A stretch of 64,000 nt of DNA from Phycisphaerales bacterium AB-hyl4 (GCA_041821185.1 JBGUBD010000003.1:62001-126000), one strand, 5' to 3'. Shown: positions 1-8,891, numbered from the stretch's first letter. The notes: generated by a model not told the origin, from the letters alone. Numbers and translations: made by a program.

Positions 1-89
1 ATCACGCCGCCACTACCGGACCGCGAGTCGGCGGATGAGTAGGGCGGTAGCGATGAGTAGCGCGGTGCGGCGCCGAAGAGCGCGGTGCA

Positions 90-106
90 AGCACCGCGGC
101 TAAATG
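90..106. repeat. Copy of dispersed AGCACCGCGGCTAAATG repeat
   Basis: This 17-base word recurs identically at 26325-26341, where it forms one arm of an inverted repeat. Only this half is present here. The rest of bases 1-183 shows no gene on either strand. Confidence 0.6.
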
Positions 107-183
107 GTGCAAGTGAGGCGCCGCGTGGTCGAAGTAGATGGTCGGGCGCTGGCGACCGTTGCGTTGAGATGACATGTCGCAGC

Positions 184-1470
184 TTAGGCCGCTGGTACAG
201 GCGTGGTGGGCACGGGTGTGCTCGGCGCGGCTTGCAACTGTTTGAGGAACGCACCGCGATAGACTCTGTGGCTAAGCCAGGCGAGAGTGGGCACGGTGAT
301 GATGCCCACGCCGGGCACGACCTGGAGCAGGATCAGGAAGAAGGCGAGGATTCGCACCAGCCAGCGCATCAGCAGCGCCCGGCCTCGGCCGAGGTATCGG
401 CGGTAGGGGGCGACCACTGCCAGGCGGTAGTAGATCACGCCGGGGATCAGGCCGACGATCGGGATGAGGCTCAGCAAGGCGCCGATGATCATCACCGGCC
501 CGAGTCGGCTTGAGATCAGACGGTCATATTCGCTGAGCACCGTCGGGTCGTTGAACGGGCGCGTCTGACAGGCGGGGCATTGTTGATGCGGCGTTCGCTT
601 ATGCAGGCGGGTGGCGCACTTGCGGCAGCGGCGGAACGAGATCAGGTGCAGCGGATGTTCCGGCTTGTTGTGCGTGAGCAGGGCGGTGGACGTGCCCAGC
701 CAGGTGAGTTGGCAGACGTTGGGGTTGTCGTGGCCGCAGTTGCCGCAGGCGATGGCGACGCGGTACATCGGCTCCTGGCAGGCGGGGCAGGGGACTTTCG
801 ATCGCTCTTCGCGGATTTGAGCGCGTTTCTGCAACAGCAGGATGATGCCGATGCCGATCAGGATCAGCACAGCCATGATGATCGGGAAGAGGATGAGAAA
901 GAGGATGCCGAAGGCGGCCCAGAGATCCTGGCCCCAGCTGAAGATTTTCATCAGGCCGGTGTCGTCGCTTTCGTCGATGTCGATGAAGTTGCGTACGAGC
1001 GCGTTGTGTGCGGTGGCGACGATGAACGTGCCGCCGACGACGAAGGCGGTCAGGATGTAAAGCCCGACGCCTGCGTGTTGCACCATGAGCATGTCGAGCG
1101 CTTGCGGGTCGATAAGCTCTTCGACGAACTGCATGTCCGTGACCGTCGCGATGCCGAGCAGAGTGGCGCCGGCGGCGATGGGCTTAATGTACGGGTCGAT
1201 ATCGTTGAGCAGTTGTCTTGCTTCGGCATTCTTGTGGGCGAGCAGTTCGAGCAGCGCGAGCGAGCCGAGGATCCAGAGCGTGACGTCGTGTGTGAACCAG
1301 GTCGGCACGGCGGCGGGATCGATGCCCATCAGCATGCCGAGCTGGTTGACGCCGGGGACGTCAGGCCCGAAGCGCAGCAGCATGGCCGCGGCAAAGATGG
1401 GTATGAAAACGCGCGACGCGAATACGCCGGTCAACCCGGTTGCCTGTGCCAATGCGGTCCAGCTCATCAT
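184..1470 (-). CDS. Multi-pass membrane protein with zinc-ribbon region, DUF4126-like N-terminus
   Basis: The 428-residue protein begins at the ATG-ATG pair (MMSWTALAQATG), chosen because the upstream in-frame extension is proline/arginine-rich and unlike a membrane protein start. The N-terminal ~110 residues resemble DUF4126 membrane domains (hydrophobic helices, a glycine- and proline-rich turn after LLRFG). A strongly hydrophobic segment (FGILFLILFPIIMAVLILIG) follows, then a cysteine-rich cytoplasmic part with CPAC, CGNCGH, CRKC and CPAC pairs that could bind two zinc ions, and two more hydrophobic segments at the C-terminus. Function is unknown. The DUF4126 match is from memory of the family pattern and is moderate; membrane topology and the Cys pairs are directly visible. 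It lies downstream of the leftward CBM48-like gene. Confidence 0.7.
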   Translation of the reverse strand: MMSWTALAQATGLTGVFASRVFIPIFAAAMLLRFGPDVPGVNQLGMLMGIDPAAVPTWFTHDVTLWILGSLALLELLAHKNAEARQLLNDIDPYIKPIAAGATLLGIATVTDMQFVEELIDPQALDMLMVQHAGVGLYILTAFVVGGTFIVATAHNALVRNFIDIDESDDTGLMKIFSWGQDLWAAFGILFLILFPIIMAVLILIGIGIILLLQKRAQIREERSKVPCPACQEPMYRVAIACGNCGHDNPNVCQLTWLGTSTALLTHNKPEHPLHLISFRRCRKCATRLHKRTPHQQCPACQTRPFNDPTVLSEYDRLISSRLGPVMIIGALLSLIPIVGLIPGVIYYRLAVVAPYRRYLGRGRALLMRWLVRILAFFLILLQVVPGVGIITVPTLAWLSHRVYRGAFLKQLQAAPSTPVPTTPVPAA

Positions 1471-1692
1471 CGTCGTAAGCCCATGGCATGGCCCGTGCGG
1501 GGGGCGGTTCAGGGGGCGCATCCAGAGCCCTGCTGTGGGTAGCGGGGCTAAACGCTACGAATGAATTGCGGTCAGTCCAACTGTATATCAAAGGCCCATG
1601 CTATCGACGGGGCCACCGTTGACCAAGCATTTATTTCGATTGCGACACAAGGCAGGCGTCACGTCGAAGGGGCTTGGCCCGTGACGTGGACC

Positions 1693-1754
1693 AAAAAAGC
1701 AACCCGCCACATCGCAGCGGTGGCAGGCATTGCCTTCGCAGCGTGGTGGCGGGT
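1693..1754 (-). terminator. Possible leftward terminator after the CBM48-like gene
   Basis: Nine-base arms ACCCGCCAC (1702-1710) and GTGGCGGGT (1746-1754) are followed, reading leftward, by a T-rich stretch (A-run 1693-1698 on the plus strand). The loop is long (35 bases), so strength is uncertain. Nothing else is seen in the gap 1471-1784. Confidence 0.4.
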
Positions 1755-1784
1755 GGCTGGGGTTTTTGATTGATGAATAGGGGG

Positions 1785-2078
1785 TCAGACCGCAACAAGT
1801 GGCCGGAGCGAATCGAGTGTAACAGCCGGGTCGTCGCCGGCGATGCGCTCGCCGACGAGCCCCGAAGAGCCCGCGTTGAAGAAGGTCTGGCCCTCTGCGC
1901 GGAAATAGCGCATGCGGTAGTGGCCTGGCGGCAGGTCGGTGACCGCCTCCCAATGCCCTTCCTTTACCTGGTCCATCGCGATCCACGAGCTGAACCCGCC
2001 ATCACGTTCTTTAACCAGGAAGATCCGATCCGCTCGAGCGTCCTGCAATTCGAATCGCCATTTTTCGCCTGCATCCAT
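1785..2078 (-). CDS. Small glycogen-binding-like (CBM48/AMPK-type) domain protein
   Basis: The 97-residue protein starts MDAGEKWRFELQ; a purine-rich site (GGGAGAGGAA) lies upstream of this ATG, which favours it over the longer low-complexity extension. The pattern 'V.L..DFNDW....PM....GGW.....LPPG.Y.YRF' of the early-set glycogen-binding fold is recognisable as IFLVKERDGG...MDQVKEGHWEAVTDLPPGHYRMRY. A homologous stand-alone domain is encoded at 26379-26795. Such single domains presumably bind alpha-glucans or act as scaffolds, but no catalytic domain is attached. The fold call is from motif pattern; the role is inference. Confidence 0.6.
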   Translation of the reverse strand: MDAGEKWRFELQDARADRIFLVKERDGGFSSWIAMDQVKEGHWEAVTDLPPGHYRMRYFRAEGQTFFNAGSSGLVGERIAGDDPAVTLDSLRPLVAV

Positions 2079-2830
2079 GACTAAATTCCTCTCCCTTTCC
2101 CCGGTTTCCCGGCGACGTTTATTTCTCCCCTCGCACTGCCCCCTCCAAGGAGCATCCCCCGTACATCCCCCGGACTCCTCTACCCCCTCCATCTCCCTCG
2201 CCCTGCATCCCCCTTCGCCCCCCGCCCCCTCGTCCCCTTGCCCCCGGGCTTCCCCAGAGCCCCCCGGGCTGCCCCAGCGTCCCCCGGAACCCCCAAAATC
2301 CCGGCTTTCTCTTTCCGCTCATTTCGTTCCGCCCGTTCGGGTAGGGACGGGGCGGCAGCGGGTCTGATCGGGGCTTGCTTTGGCTTCGGCCATTCGGCCT
2401 TCGCGTGGCCGTGCACCTTGGCAGAGTTGCCTCTGCCAGTTATAGTCGCATGTCCAGCCCGTACGAACCGCGCCTTTCCGCTTGCCAGCCAGCTCTCGTT
2501 CTCTCCCTCTCCTGGCTGTGGCGAGAATGAAATCTGAGTCAGCAATCCGAATGACCGGGTTTGCTGAATCAACCGGGCGTGGCCGGGTCGATTCAGTAGA
2601 GCCATATTACTGAGCACCGGGTCGGCCGTATATAAGGGCAACCCGTATTGGCTCCTAAGTATGGGTTTTATGGGACACCGGGCGACTTCTGTCGGAAACA
2701 TCGGGCTGCTTCGGCCGGAAGCGGATTACGCCAGAATGTCGCCTCACTGACGCGTGCGGGCCGGCCCCCCTATAATTGGCCGCTACCCCCGGAACCACGC
2801 CAAATTACACAAACAGGTCTCTTCAAGCTG
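2079..2830. other. Long gene-free stretch with C-rich tract, hairpin and promoter
   Basis: No convincing gene is present. Bases ~2130-2330 are strongly pyrimidine-biased with repeated C4-C6 runs, giving a minus-strand G-rich tract able to form quadruplexes; open frames here encode only Gly/Pro-rich low-complexity peptides. A hairpin with arms CTGAATC (2563-2569) and GATTCAG (2591-2597, approximate) lies further right. The right end carries the promoter listed for the PHP phosphatase gene. Confidence 0.6.
2747..2776 (+). promoter_or_regulatory. Sigma-70-like promoter of the CpsB-type gene
   Basis: A perfect TATAAT at 2771-2776 is preceded, 18 bases upstream, by CTGACG (2747-2752), a fair -35 match. 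The predicted start of transcription near 2783 leaves a ~48-base leader before the ATG at 2831 and rules out the longer upstream frame as coding. Confidence 0.55.
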
Positions 2831-3622
2831 ATGTTACATCAATTCTGCTCATCCGCGTCACGACCCGAGCCGGACCCGCAAAATCCGCTCCCGCCGCATC
2901 GCGTCGGCCGCATCGACATCCACTGCCACCTCATCCCCGGCGTGGACGACGGCTGCAAAACGCCCGAACAGACCTGTGAATGTATCCGGCAGCTTCAGCG
3001 CGTCGGCTATACCGGCTCGATATGTACGCCCCATATCTGGCCCGACCTGTTCCCCGATAACGACATGCCGCGCATCCGACAATGGACCGCTCAACTTCAG
3101 AAACACCTCGACCACGTCGGCCTCGACTATCAACTTTGGCCCGGCGGCGAGCTGCGCCTGTTCGACGGTGTCATCGATTGGCTGGAAGAAAACGAACCCC
3201 CCACGCTCGCAGGCTCGCGCTTCGTGCTGCTCGACTTCTGGGAGTCGCAGTGGAGCCGATGGATCGACGACGCCTTCGACTGGCTGATCGAACGGGACTA
3301 CCAGCCGATCCTCGCCCACCCTGAACGGCTCGGCCTCGACGATCTGCCCCGACACCTCGACAGCCTCCAGTCGCGCGGCGTCCGTCTGCAGGGCAACTTC
3401 CGCTGCCTCACCGGCGAGGAAGGCCCGCAGGCGGAGAAGTGGATACGTCAGTTTCTCGCTGAGGGGCGGTATCAATTGCTCGCCATGGACGCACATCGTC
3501 CCGACACGCTCGCGTCCCGCATTGCAGGCCTGGAGGTCGCCCGCCAGTGCTATGATGCTGACGATATCGACCGAAAAACGATCGACCTGCCTCGCCAGGT
3601 GATCCTGGGCATCGATGGTTAG
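2831..3622 (+). CDS. CpsB/CapC-type protein tyrosine phosphatase (PHP family)
   Basis: This 263-residue protein has the PHP signature RIDIHCHLIPGVDDG near residue 30 and later metal-ligand motifs CTPH (SICTPHIWPD), GGEL, LAHPER and MDAHR, in the order found in CpsB/YwqE manganese-dependent phosphatases that dephosphorylate bacterial tyrosine kinases controlling exopolysaccharide synthesis. Length fits the family (~250-270). The start at ATG 2831 is set by the promoter immediately upstream; the reading frame opens earlier but would begin before the transcript. No kinase or polysaccharide genes adjoin it, so the partner is elsewhere. Substrate is inference from the family. Confidence 0.85.
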   Translation: MLHQFCSSASRPEPDPQNPLPPHRVGRIDIHCHLIPGVDDGCKTPEQTCECIRQLQRVGYTGSICTPHIWPDLFPDNDMPRIRQWTAQLQKHLDHVGLDYQLWPGGELRLFDGVIDWLEENEPPTLAGSRFVLLDFWESQWSRWIDDAFDWLIERDYQPILAHPERLGLDDLPRHLDSLQSRGVRLQGNFRCLTGEEGPQAEKWIRQFLAEGRYQLLAMDAHRPDTLASRIAGLEVARQCYDADDIDRKTIDLPRQVILGIDG

Positions 3623-3875
3623 TGGACTGCTTCTGTTGTCCAGCCGACCGTTTGCGTCGGCTTATCCGGGGCCGAGCGACTCAGACGCTTGCCTTGGATT
3701 TGATACCAGCGGATTTGGCGATAAACTAGCCGATCTGAACCTTGCCAAGCGAAGTTGCAAGGATGAACGAGCGGATTGGCGACGAAGGTTGAAAGATGTG
3801 CGGGCAGACTCGTGGCCGATGTGCCCGGCGACCTGCCTGCAAGCGAACGTTCGCCGCTTCGTTCCTCAGAGACCC

Positions 3876-3948
3876 GACCGGGTAGCTCAGTTGGTAGAGC
3901 ATCGGCCTTTTAAGCCGCTGGTCGTGGGTTCGAGCCCCACCCCGGTCA
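3876..3948 (+). tRNA. tRNA-Lys (anticodon TTT)
   Basis: Acceptor arms GACCGGG (3876-3882) and CCCGGTC (3941-3947) pair fully, with discriminator A3948. The D arm is GCTC...GAGC, the anticodon loop CTTTTAA (3907-3913) reads TTT, and the T arm is GTGGG-TTCGAGC-CCCAC. The first anticodon-stem pair is a T:C mismatch. CCA is not encoded. The preceding gap 3623-3875 shows no gene. Confidence 0.95.
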
Positions 3949-3959
3949 TTTGATCTGAC

Positions 3960-4000
3960 AAGGACTTACGATCATCACCTGATCGGGAGTCCTTTTTTTT
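3960..4000 (+). terminator. Strong intrinsic terminator of tRNA-Lys
   Basis: Two nested stems, AGGACT/AGTCCT (3961-3966 with 3988-3993) and CGATCA/TGATCG (3969-3974 with 3980-3985), end in eight T residues (3993-4000). Confidence 0.9.
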
Positions 4001-4306
4001 GTGCCACATTTTGTGCCACGCCCGACGCTTCCGAGTAGAGCGATTCGGGCACTTGCAGGTACTGCCGGGCCGATACCTTGATGCCGTGGCCCATCCGCTC
4101 GGCCACGGCATACTGCGGGAAGCACTGTGCCAGATCGGTCTCGCGGTTTTTCCGCAGCGTGTGGCACCGTTTCGCCCAGGGCTTAATCCCGCCCGCTTGC
4201 AGGTGTCGTGGAACGTACGGCGAAGATTGCTTTGGCTGACTTCGTGACAGATGCGAGGTTCGCCCACCGGGCAGGCTTCGTGCGCCCGGGGCAGCATTCG
4301 CATCAC
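3978..4306 (-). pseudogene. Decayed tyrosine recombinase (integrase) C-terminal remnant
   Basis: On the minus strand, in two frames, are pieces of a phage/island-type tyrosine recombinase: NLRRTFHDTCKRAG in one frame, then after a frameshift near 4195 GIKPWAKRCHTLRKN, AERMGHGIKVSARQYLQV and SLYSEASGVAQ. The order (LRK..ETDL arginine box, H/W box MGHG, catalytic-tyrosine region ARQYLQV) matches the end of planctomycete-type integrases. The N-terminal part is absent and the frame is broken, so it is inactive. It ends against the tRNA-Lys gene, as expected for an element that integrated at the tRNA 3' end. Confidence 0.7.
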
Positions 4307-4414
4307 TGCGACCTTGGGGCGAGCAAAGCGCGCTGGACTTCAGCCCATGCCTCCAGGTTCGCGTCCCGAAGCACACGTAAGATGCATCGTGAATTTCTGC
4401 CTGTACTGCATTCT

Positions 4415-5200
4415 TTAGAAGACGCGCGTTCGTGCACGCCGACGCAGAAACAGTAATCCCCCAATGCTGAACAACGCCAGCGACGCCGGTTCGGGAATAA
4501 TGCTGATACCGTCGACATACAGCCGTGCCTCCGGTCCACTGGGGTCGGAGAGGTAGGGGCGAATCCATGAGAACTGATTTACGCTATTTCGAGAAGCAAA
4601 GTTGGATGCCGAGCCGAGTACCTGATCCTGATCGTCATAAATAGTCAGGTCCCAGGTCATGTCAGCCGGTCGGATGTCGACGACGAAGCGATAGAACGTT
4701 CCGGCCGTCGGCGTTACACCATTCGTATCGATCGTCGTCCAGTCGTTACCATCACGGCCGGCAAAGTTGCCTTCCCAGAAACCGAATATCACGCCGTTGA
4801 ACCCTACCGCATTTTGAATATAAACGAAGCCGCTGATCCCATTCGAACCCGCATTGTCATACGCTAATGAAACCTCGATCTGGAACGGGTCGGTGATCTG
4901 CGTGGGACTCCATTGACGATGGGCACGCGTGGCGGTGCTGCCGGTGGTTTGCAGCATCATCATCTGATTGCCTGTGGCAGCGTCGGGGTGCCCATTCGTG
5001 CCGCCGGTGACGATCTCGCGAAGGCCGGGATTGGCATCTGTATCCCACTGATCCTGGCCGACGATATTCCCGGGCGTATAGGTTGGCTGCTCAAAATCTT
5101 CAATCCAGTAACTCGCATCAGCATCCGGTGGGACGGCAAGGCCCATCGCGAGCCCGATTACCAACGAAGCACACACGGCTCGGTTATGTTCCAAATGCAT
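4415..5200 (-). CDS. PEP-CTERM exported protein
   Basis: The 261-residue protein starts at ATG 5200, preceded by a strong AAAGGAGG ribosome site. An N-terminal signal peptide (CASLVIGLAMGLAV ... DADA) precedes a body rich in Gly, Asn and aromatic residues with beta-sandwich character, and the C-terminus is IIPEPASLALFSIGGLLFLRRRARTRVF in outline: a PEP motif, a hydrophobic helix and an arginine cluster, the sorting signal processed by exosortase. It is the last gene of the leftward island operon (110 bases after the beta-helix gene). The lectin/concanavalin-like role suggested by the context is inference; no catalytic motif is visible. Confidence 0.8.
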   Translation of the reverse strand: MHLEHNRAVCASLVIGLAMGLAVPPDADASYWIEDFEQPTYTPGNIVGQDQWDTDANPGLREIVTGGTNGHPDAATGNQMMMLQTTGSTATRAHRQWSPTQITDPFQIEVSLAYDNAGSNGISGFVYIQNAVGFNGVIFGFWEGNFAGRDGNDWTTIDTNGVTPTAGTFYRFVVDIRPADMTWDLTIYDDQDQVLGSASNFASRNSVNQFSWIRPYLSDPSGPEARLYVDGISIIPEPASLALFSIGGLLFLRRRARTRVF

Positions 5201-5310
5201 AAGATCCTCCTTTGTTAAAGTGATAGCGCATTGCTGGCCGAACAACATCCCTCGGCCGACTACATATACTTAGTTGGTGGTAAGGCAGAACTATGCCACA
5301 TGGTTTCCTG

Positions 5311-6720
5311 TTAATCGGAAGCCGACAGTTCAAGGTCGATGTTTGTCGCTCCCTCAGCGACGTCATACCGAACGCCAAACCGGTTATTCACTTTGATATT
5401 GCCCTGAATGTTCGAAGGAACGAGGTCGCCACTGTTGGCGTATGCTCTTACCGCCGGTCGATCTCGACTGTCTTCGATAACACAGTTTTCGAATGTGACG
5501 CCGCCGTAGTAGTGAGTACCCGCCAGAAAGGCCGGCCGAGGCAGGTGGACGGTGATCGGATATGGCGCCATTCGTTCCGGTCGAATGCGAGGGCTGATCA
5601 CGTTGCCTCTCGCCACATCACGCCAGGTGCAGTTGATGAATCGCAAGTCGATCCGTTCCGCCGCTTTGTCGTAGATATACGCTCCCGCCTTAGCGGTGCG
5701 CTCGATCAGACAATCGACAAACTCGATCGTGCCGGTTGGTCCATCGTCCTTCAACGCGCCAATTGAAATGCCATAGGTGCCGCTGTTTTTCACGTGAACA
5801 TTTTCAACGCGAATGGAGATCGGCTCCGTGTCACGGCTCATCTTGTTCAGGTAGATCAGCAGGCCATGCCCTTCGTTGTTGTCGAGCACCGTGTTGCGGA
5901 CGACGATGTTTTCAAGCCGGTCGGTCGGCGCGTTCGGTTCGAAGTCGATGCCCGCTGCCGGAGCCGTGCCGCTCGTATTCTTGAATACCGAATCCTCGAC
6001 GAGCATGTCGATGGCGCTGATGACGCTCATGCCCTGGCGATGATGGCCGTCGGCAATAACGTCTCGAATCACGATATTTTCGTTGTAGGGCTTAGCTGCC
6101 TCGCTTGCCCGGTCGGTGCCGAGAAAACGGACTGCGCCGCTGACGCCGAAGTAGATCCCGTCGCCTCCGCTGTTTTCGAGGCGTAGCCCTTCAATGGTCA
6201 CGTTTCGGCAACTGAGGAACGATAGCGTGTGGCGCCATTCGGCCGGCTCATATTGCTCGGCATCCTGGTAATCATGTTTTCGCATTCGCAGGGTCGCCCC
6301 GTGACCGCGAAGCGTGATGTTTTCTTTGTTGTCCGCTCTGAAGAGGTTGTGACTTCGTCCTTGAAACTCGCCCGCCTTCGCTTCAACAATTGTGCCCGGT
6401 TCGAAGATGATCGTGATATCGCTGGGCAATCGGATTGGGCCCACGATCCACGGCCGACCCATATTGGGCACGGTCAATACGTCAGCGCCGGAATGAATGG
6501 CGGCATGAAGATATTGTGTTGCGTCTTCTTCATTAAAGCCCCACCAGCCGGCGTTGGCGTCATTCAGATTGCCCTCACGCACCAGCCGAACCTTGGCCGG
6601 GTCGGTCAGGTCGGTCGAGTCGGCCAGGAGGGACGTCTGCCACATCGGTCCCATGGTGATCAGAACCGCCAGTGCGGCGATCGTCATAAAAGTCTTGTCG
6701 CTGAAAGCGCGAAGTCTCAT
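5311..6720 (-). CDS. Secreted right-handed beta-helix protein (pectate lyase/GH28-like fold)
   Basis: This is a 469-residue protein with an N-terminal signal segment (FMTIAALAVLITMGPMWQTSLLA). Successive short turns such as NITLRGHGATLRM, NVTIEGLRLENSGGDGIYFG, NIVIRDVIADGHHRQGMSVIS and NIVVRNTVLDNNEGHGLLIY form the repeating coils of a parallel beta-helix; the opening part (VPNMGRPWIVGPIRLPSDITIIFEPGT) is typical of plant-polysaccharide-active helices that start with 'G..YLVGPL.L.SN..L....G'. SD AAGGAAC precedes the ATG. It is flanked by a pseudopilin gene (107 bases upstream) and the PEP-CTERM gene. Cleavage of a polyuronate or related polysaccharide is likely from fold and context; catalytic residues were not assigned. 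Confidence 0.8.
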   Translation of the reverse strand: MRLRAFSDKTFMTIAALAVLITMGPMWQTSLLADSTDLTDPAKVRLVREGNLNDANAGWWGFNEEDATQYLHAAIHSGADVLTVPNMGRPWIVGPIRLPSDITIIFEPGTIVEAKAGEFQGRSHNLFRADNKENITLRGHGATLRMRKHDYQDAEQYEPAEWRHTLSFLSCRNVTIEGLRLENSGGDGIYFGVSGAVRFLGTDRASEAAKPYNENIVIRDVIADGHHRQGMSVISAIDMLVEDSVFKNTSGTAPAAGIDFEPNAPTDRLENIVVRNTVLDNNEGHGLLIYLNKMSRDTEPISIRVENVHVKNSGTYGISIGALKDDGPTGTIEFVDCLIERTAKAGAYIYDKAAERIDLRFINCTWRDVARGNVISPRIRPERMAPYPITVHLPRPAFLAGTHYYGGVTFENCVIEDSRDRPAVRAYANSGDLVPSNIQGNIKVNNRFGVRYDVAEGATNIDLELSASD

Positions 6721-6827
6721 GTTGTTCCTTCTTTCTGTGATGGTCTAAAACGCCTAATGAATTGAGACCGGGTTAATGCCGTTGTTTGCGAGGCATGATC
6801 TGGATTTTCGTCACGTGGGGCGAACCA

Positions 6828-7592
6828 CTAGGGCATGGAGAAAAAGTTTGCCCAGAACGGATCGGATCGCGCATCGAGATTGGTGAAAAAGTCCGGGTCC
6901 GGAATGTTTTCAACGTGCCCGTCCATGAAGACCGCATTGATCGTGTCGTTGGGATGCACCCAGTTAAAAAAGCCGCCGTTGGAGGCTTGGGGGTGGCGGA
7001 TATAGGTCTGCTGTGCGACATCGGCGAACCAGCCCGTATTCGATAACGAGCCGAGCAGGGGTTCGACCGAGAAAGGGCTGGCGGCGTACCGCCACATCTG
7101 GCCGTAGCGGACGAAGATGTCATCGCCAGAACCATCACCAAAGCCAACGCCACGACTGACCGCCAGGCTGACGCGCTTCAGATCGGCATCGAAATCCGCC
7201 GGGCAATGCCAGACGTGGCCTGTCTCGTCGCGTTCAAATCGGCCGGCGGTTCCGAGATCGCGGCCGATGTAGACGTGCATGCGGTCATACCAGAAGTTTC
7301 CTCCATCGCTAACGGCCCTGACCGGCGCCATGTACTGGTTGAAATCTTCAACATACATCAGTGCTGCGATACCGGTCTGGCGGTGATTCGAAGCGCACTG
7401 AATGCGGTAGGCGGTCTGCCTCGCCGTACTTAGAGTCGGCAGGAGGATTGCAATCAGCAATATAATGATTGATATTACAACGAGTAATTCGATGAGTGTG
7501 AAGGCTGGTGCACGGTGAGCGCCGTGGCCATAATTCGAAGACGTCGTCCTGGGAGCGGGCGGTTGTGCGGCGGCATGTATCGTGGTTGCCAT
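6828..7592 (-). CDS. Type II secretion-like pseudopilin with planctomycete-type C-terminus
   Basis: The 254-residue protein starts at ATG 7592 (MATTIHAAAQPP). It contains the prepilin cleavage/methylation motif AFTLIELLVVISIIILLIAI, preceded by a ~30-residue leader that is longer than usual. The remainder is a globular domain with IQCASNHRQTGIAALMYVEDF and, near the end, NAVFMDGHVENI, the 'DGHV' signature seen in the very large pseudopilin families of Planctomycetes/Lentisphaerae. It sits in the middle of the polysaccharide operon, so it may be an extracellular or pilus-associated accessory to carbohydrate capture, which is inference. Spacing to the neighbouring genes is ~105 bases on both sides. 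Confidence 0.8.
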   Translation of the reverse strand: MATTIHAAAQPPAPRTTSSNYGHGAHRAPAFTLIELLVVISIIILLIAILLPTLSTARQTAYRIQCASNHRQTGIAALMYVEDFNQYMAPVRAVSDGGNFWYDRMHVYIGRDLGTAGRFERDETGHVWHCPADFDADLKRVSLAVSRGVGFGDGSGDDIFVRYGQMWRYAASPFSVEPLLGSLSNTGWFADVAQQTYIRHPQASNGGFFNWVHPNDTINAVFMDGHVENIPDPDFFTNLDARSDPFWANFFSMP

Positions 7593-7695
7593 GATTGTTA
7601 CTCTCGATGTTCGTCTCATGCTGACTGATGCAGGCCTGCTGTACTCATTTGATCGTCGTGACCTGTTGTGATGCACGATCATGGCAAAGCAACTG

Positions 7696-8841
7696 TCACG
7701 ACACGGGTTCCTGCGTGTCAGATCGAGACAGGGCTGTGTCGATGACGGTTTCGTTCGACGGGTAGGCTGAGACGGTTTCACCTTGCACAAATGTGACAGG
7801 TGAGGTGGCGACCTGCGGAACGATTTCGTCGGAAACCAGGCTTGAGAGAACCTCGGCCGACCGGCGTCCGATCTGCGGCCAGTCGCAGACGACATGGTCA
7901 ATCTCGTGGCCTGTCCAATACGAGGCCATTGGGTATACGCCGTAGTCCACGGTGACGATGCTTCGCTGCTTGCCGATGGATTCCCGGAAGATCGGGTCGG
8001 CGAACAGATAGGCCATGAATGTTGAATGCGTCATCACATACGCTTTGATGTCTGGGTGGCAAGGCTCGTAGTACTCCATCAGCAGCGAGCCGAGCTTTCG
8101 CCGATAGAGCGTCTTGATATCGAGGAAGTTGAAGGTCGGCTCGAATCGCGATCCGCGCTTGGCGTAGGCGGCGTTAAACGCTTCGATCCAGTTCTGGCTG
8201 TAGCCGCCGAGGATGTCGCTGCCGACCACGCCGTAGGACATGTGCCCCATTTCGGTTAATCGCCGGTCGATCAATTCGGCGGCTTGCATCAGATTGGGCT
8301 TGACGCTGTGGATGTTCTGTTTCGGCACGTCGCGTCCGGCAACCACGAGCGGCAGAATCTTGGAGGTGCGCACCACCAGCGGAACCTGCTGACTCTGCGG
8401 GTGCAGCCAAATCAACCCAGCCAGATCCCGCTCCCGTACCCGGTCAAGCCATTGGTCTTCGTTGGTGGGATACGGGTTGGTGTGCAGGACGCTGATGTGG
8501 CAATTCTGTTCGTCAGCCCACTTCGAGATGCCTTCAAAAACGGTCGACGTGTACCAGTGGGTGGTTGAGTTAGCCCACGATGGCGGAACGAACCCGATGG
8601 CTTTACCCTTGAGATTCGTCGCCGTCGAGATCAACGGCTGAAGGTACGTGCCTCGGCTCGGCCGACGGACCACGGCCTCTTGCTGTTGCAACAACTTCAA
8701 TGCCCGGCGAATCGTATCTCGCGCGACCTTGTGCTCGGCCGCCAACGTGTGTTCGTCCGGCAGTCGCATCGGGCGTTTCAGCCCCGGGCGCTTGGCGATC
8801 ATGTCGTTGGCAATCTGGATATAGCGGGGTAGCGTCGTCAA
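7696..8841 (-). CDS. GntR-type HTH transcriptional regulator with LacI-type ligand domain
   Basis: The ~381-residue protein is best started at TTG 8841, five bases after AGGAG; the longer ATG frame would run through the operator palindrome. Residues ~5-65 form a GntR winged helix (RYIQIANDMIAKR ... LAAEHKVARDTIRRALKLLQQQEAVVRRPSRGTYL). After it comes a periplasmic-binding-like sensor domain (AIGFVPPSW..., GLIWLHPQ..., LPLVVAGRDVP, HMSYGVVGSD, SIVTVDYGVYPMASYW), the architecture of AraR-like sugar-responsive repressors. It heads the leftward operon and is divergent from the toroid enzyme gene, so it most likely represses both in the absence of a sugar ligand. Ligand unknown. Confidence 0.85.
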   Translation of the reverse strand: MTTLPRYIQIANDMIAKRPGLKRPMRLPDEHTLAAEHKVARDTIRRALKLLQQQEAVVRRPSRGTYLQPLISTATNLKGKAIGFVPPSWANSTTHWYTSTVFEGISKWADEQNCHISVLHTNPYPTNEDQWLDRVRERDLAGLIWLHPQSQQVPLVVRTSKILPLVVAGRDVPKQNIHSVKPNLMQAAELIDRRLTEMGHMSYGVVGSDILGGYSQNWIEAFNAAYAKRGSRFEPTFNFLDIKTLYRRKLGSLLMEYYEPCHPDIKAYVMTHSTFMAYLFADPIFRESIGKQRSIVTVDYGVYPMASYWTGHEIDHVVCDWPQIGRRSAEVLSSLVSDEIVPQVATSPVTFVQGETVSAYPSNETVIDTALSRSDTQEPVS

Positions 8842-8866
8842 AGGGACTCCTACAATACGAAAGATA

Positions 8867-8891
8867 ATGTATGTACACATTACACAATGTG
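8867..8891. promoter_or_regulatory. Palindromic operator candidate at the regulator start
   Basis: CACATT (8876-8881), a four-base spacer and AATGTG (8886-8891) form a perfect dyad. It overlaps an adjoining imperfect dyad ATGT...ACAT (8867-8880). The position just upstream of the regulator's TTG start suggests autoregulation. Confidence 0.5.

Noticed and set aside
2180..2701. 173-codon minus-strand frame with Gly/Pro-rich, collagen-like end
   Set aside because: It is a by-product of the C-rich tract; composition is low-complexity, no ribosome site, and it crosses the promoter of the PHP phosphatase gene.
3887..3960. Protein-like frame GVGLEPTTSGLKGRC across the tRNA
   Set aside because: It is the well-known artefact of translating a tRNA-Lys gene in reverse.
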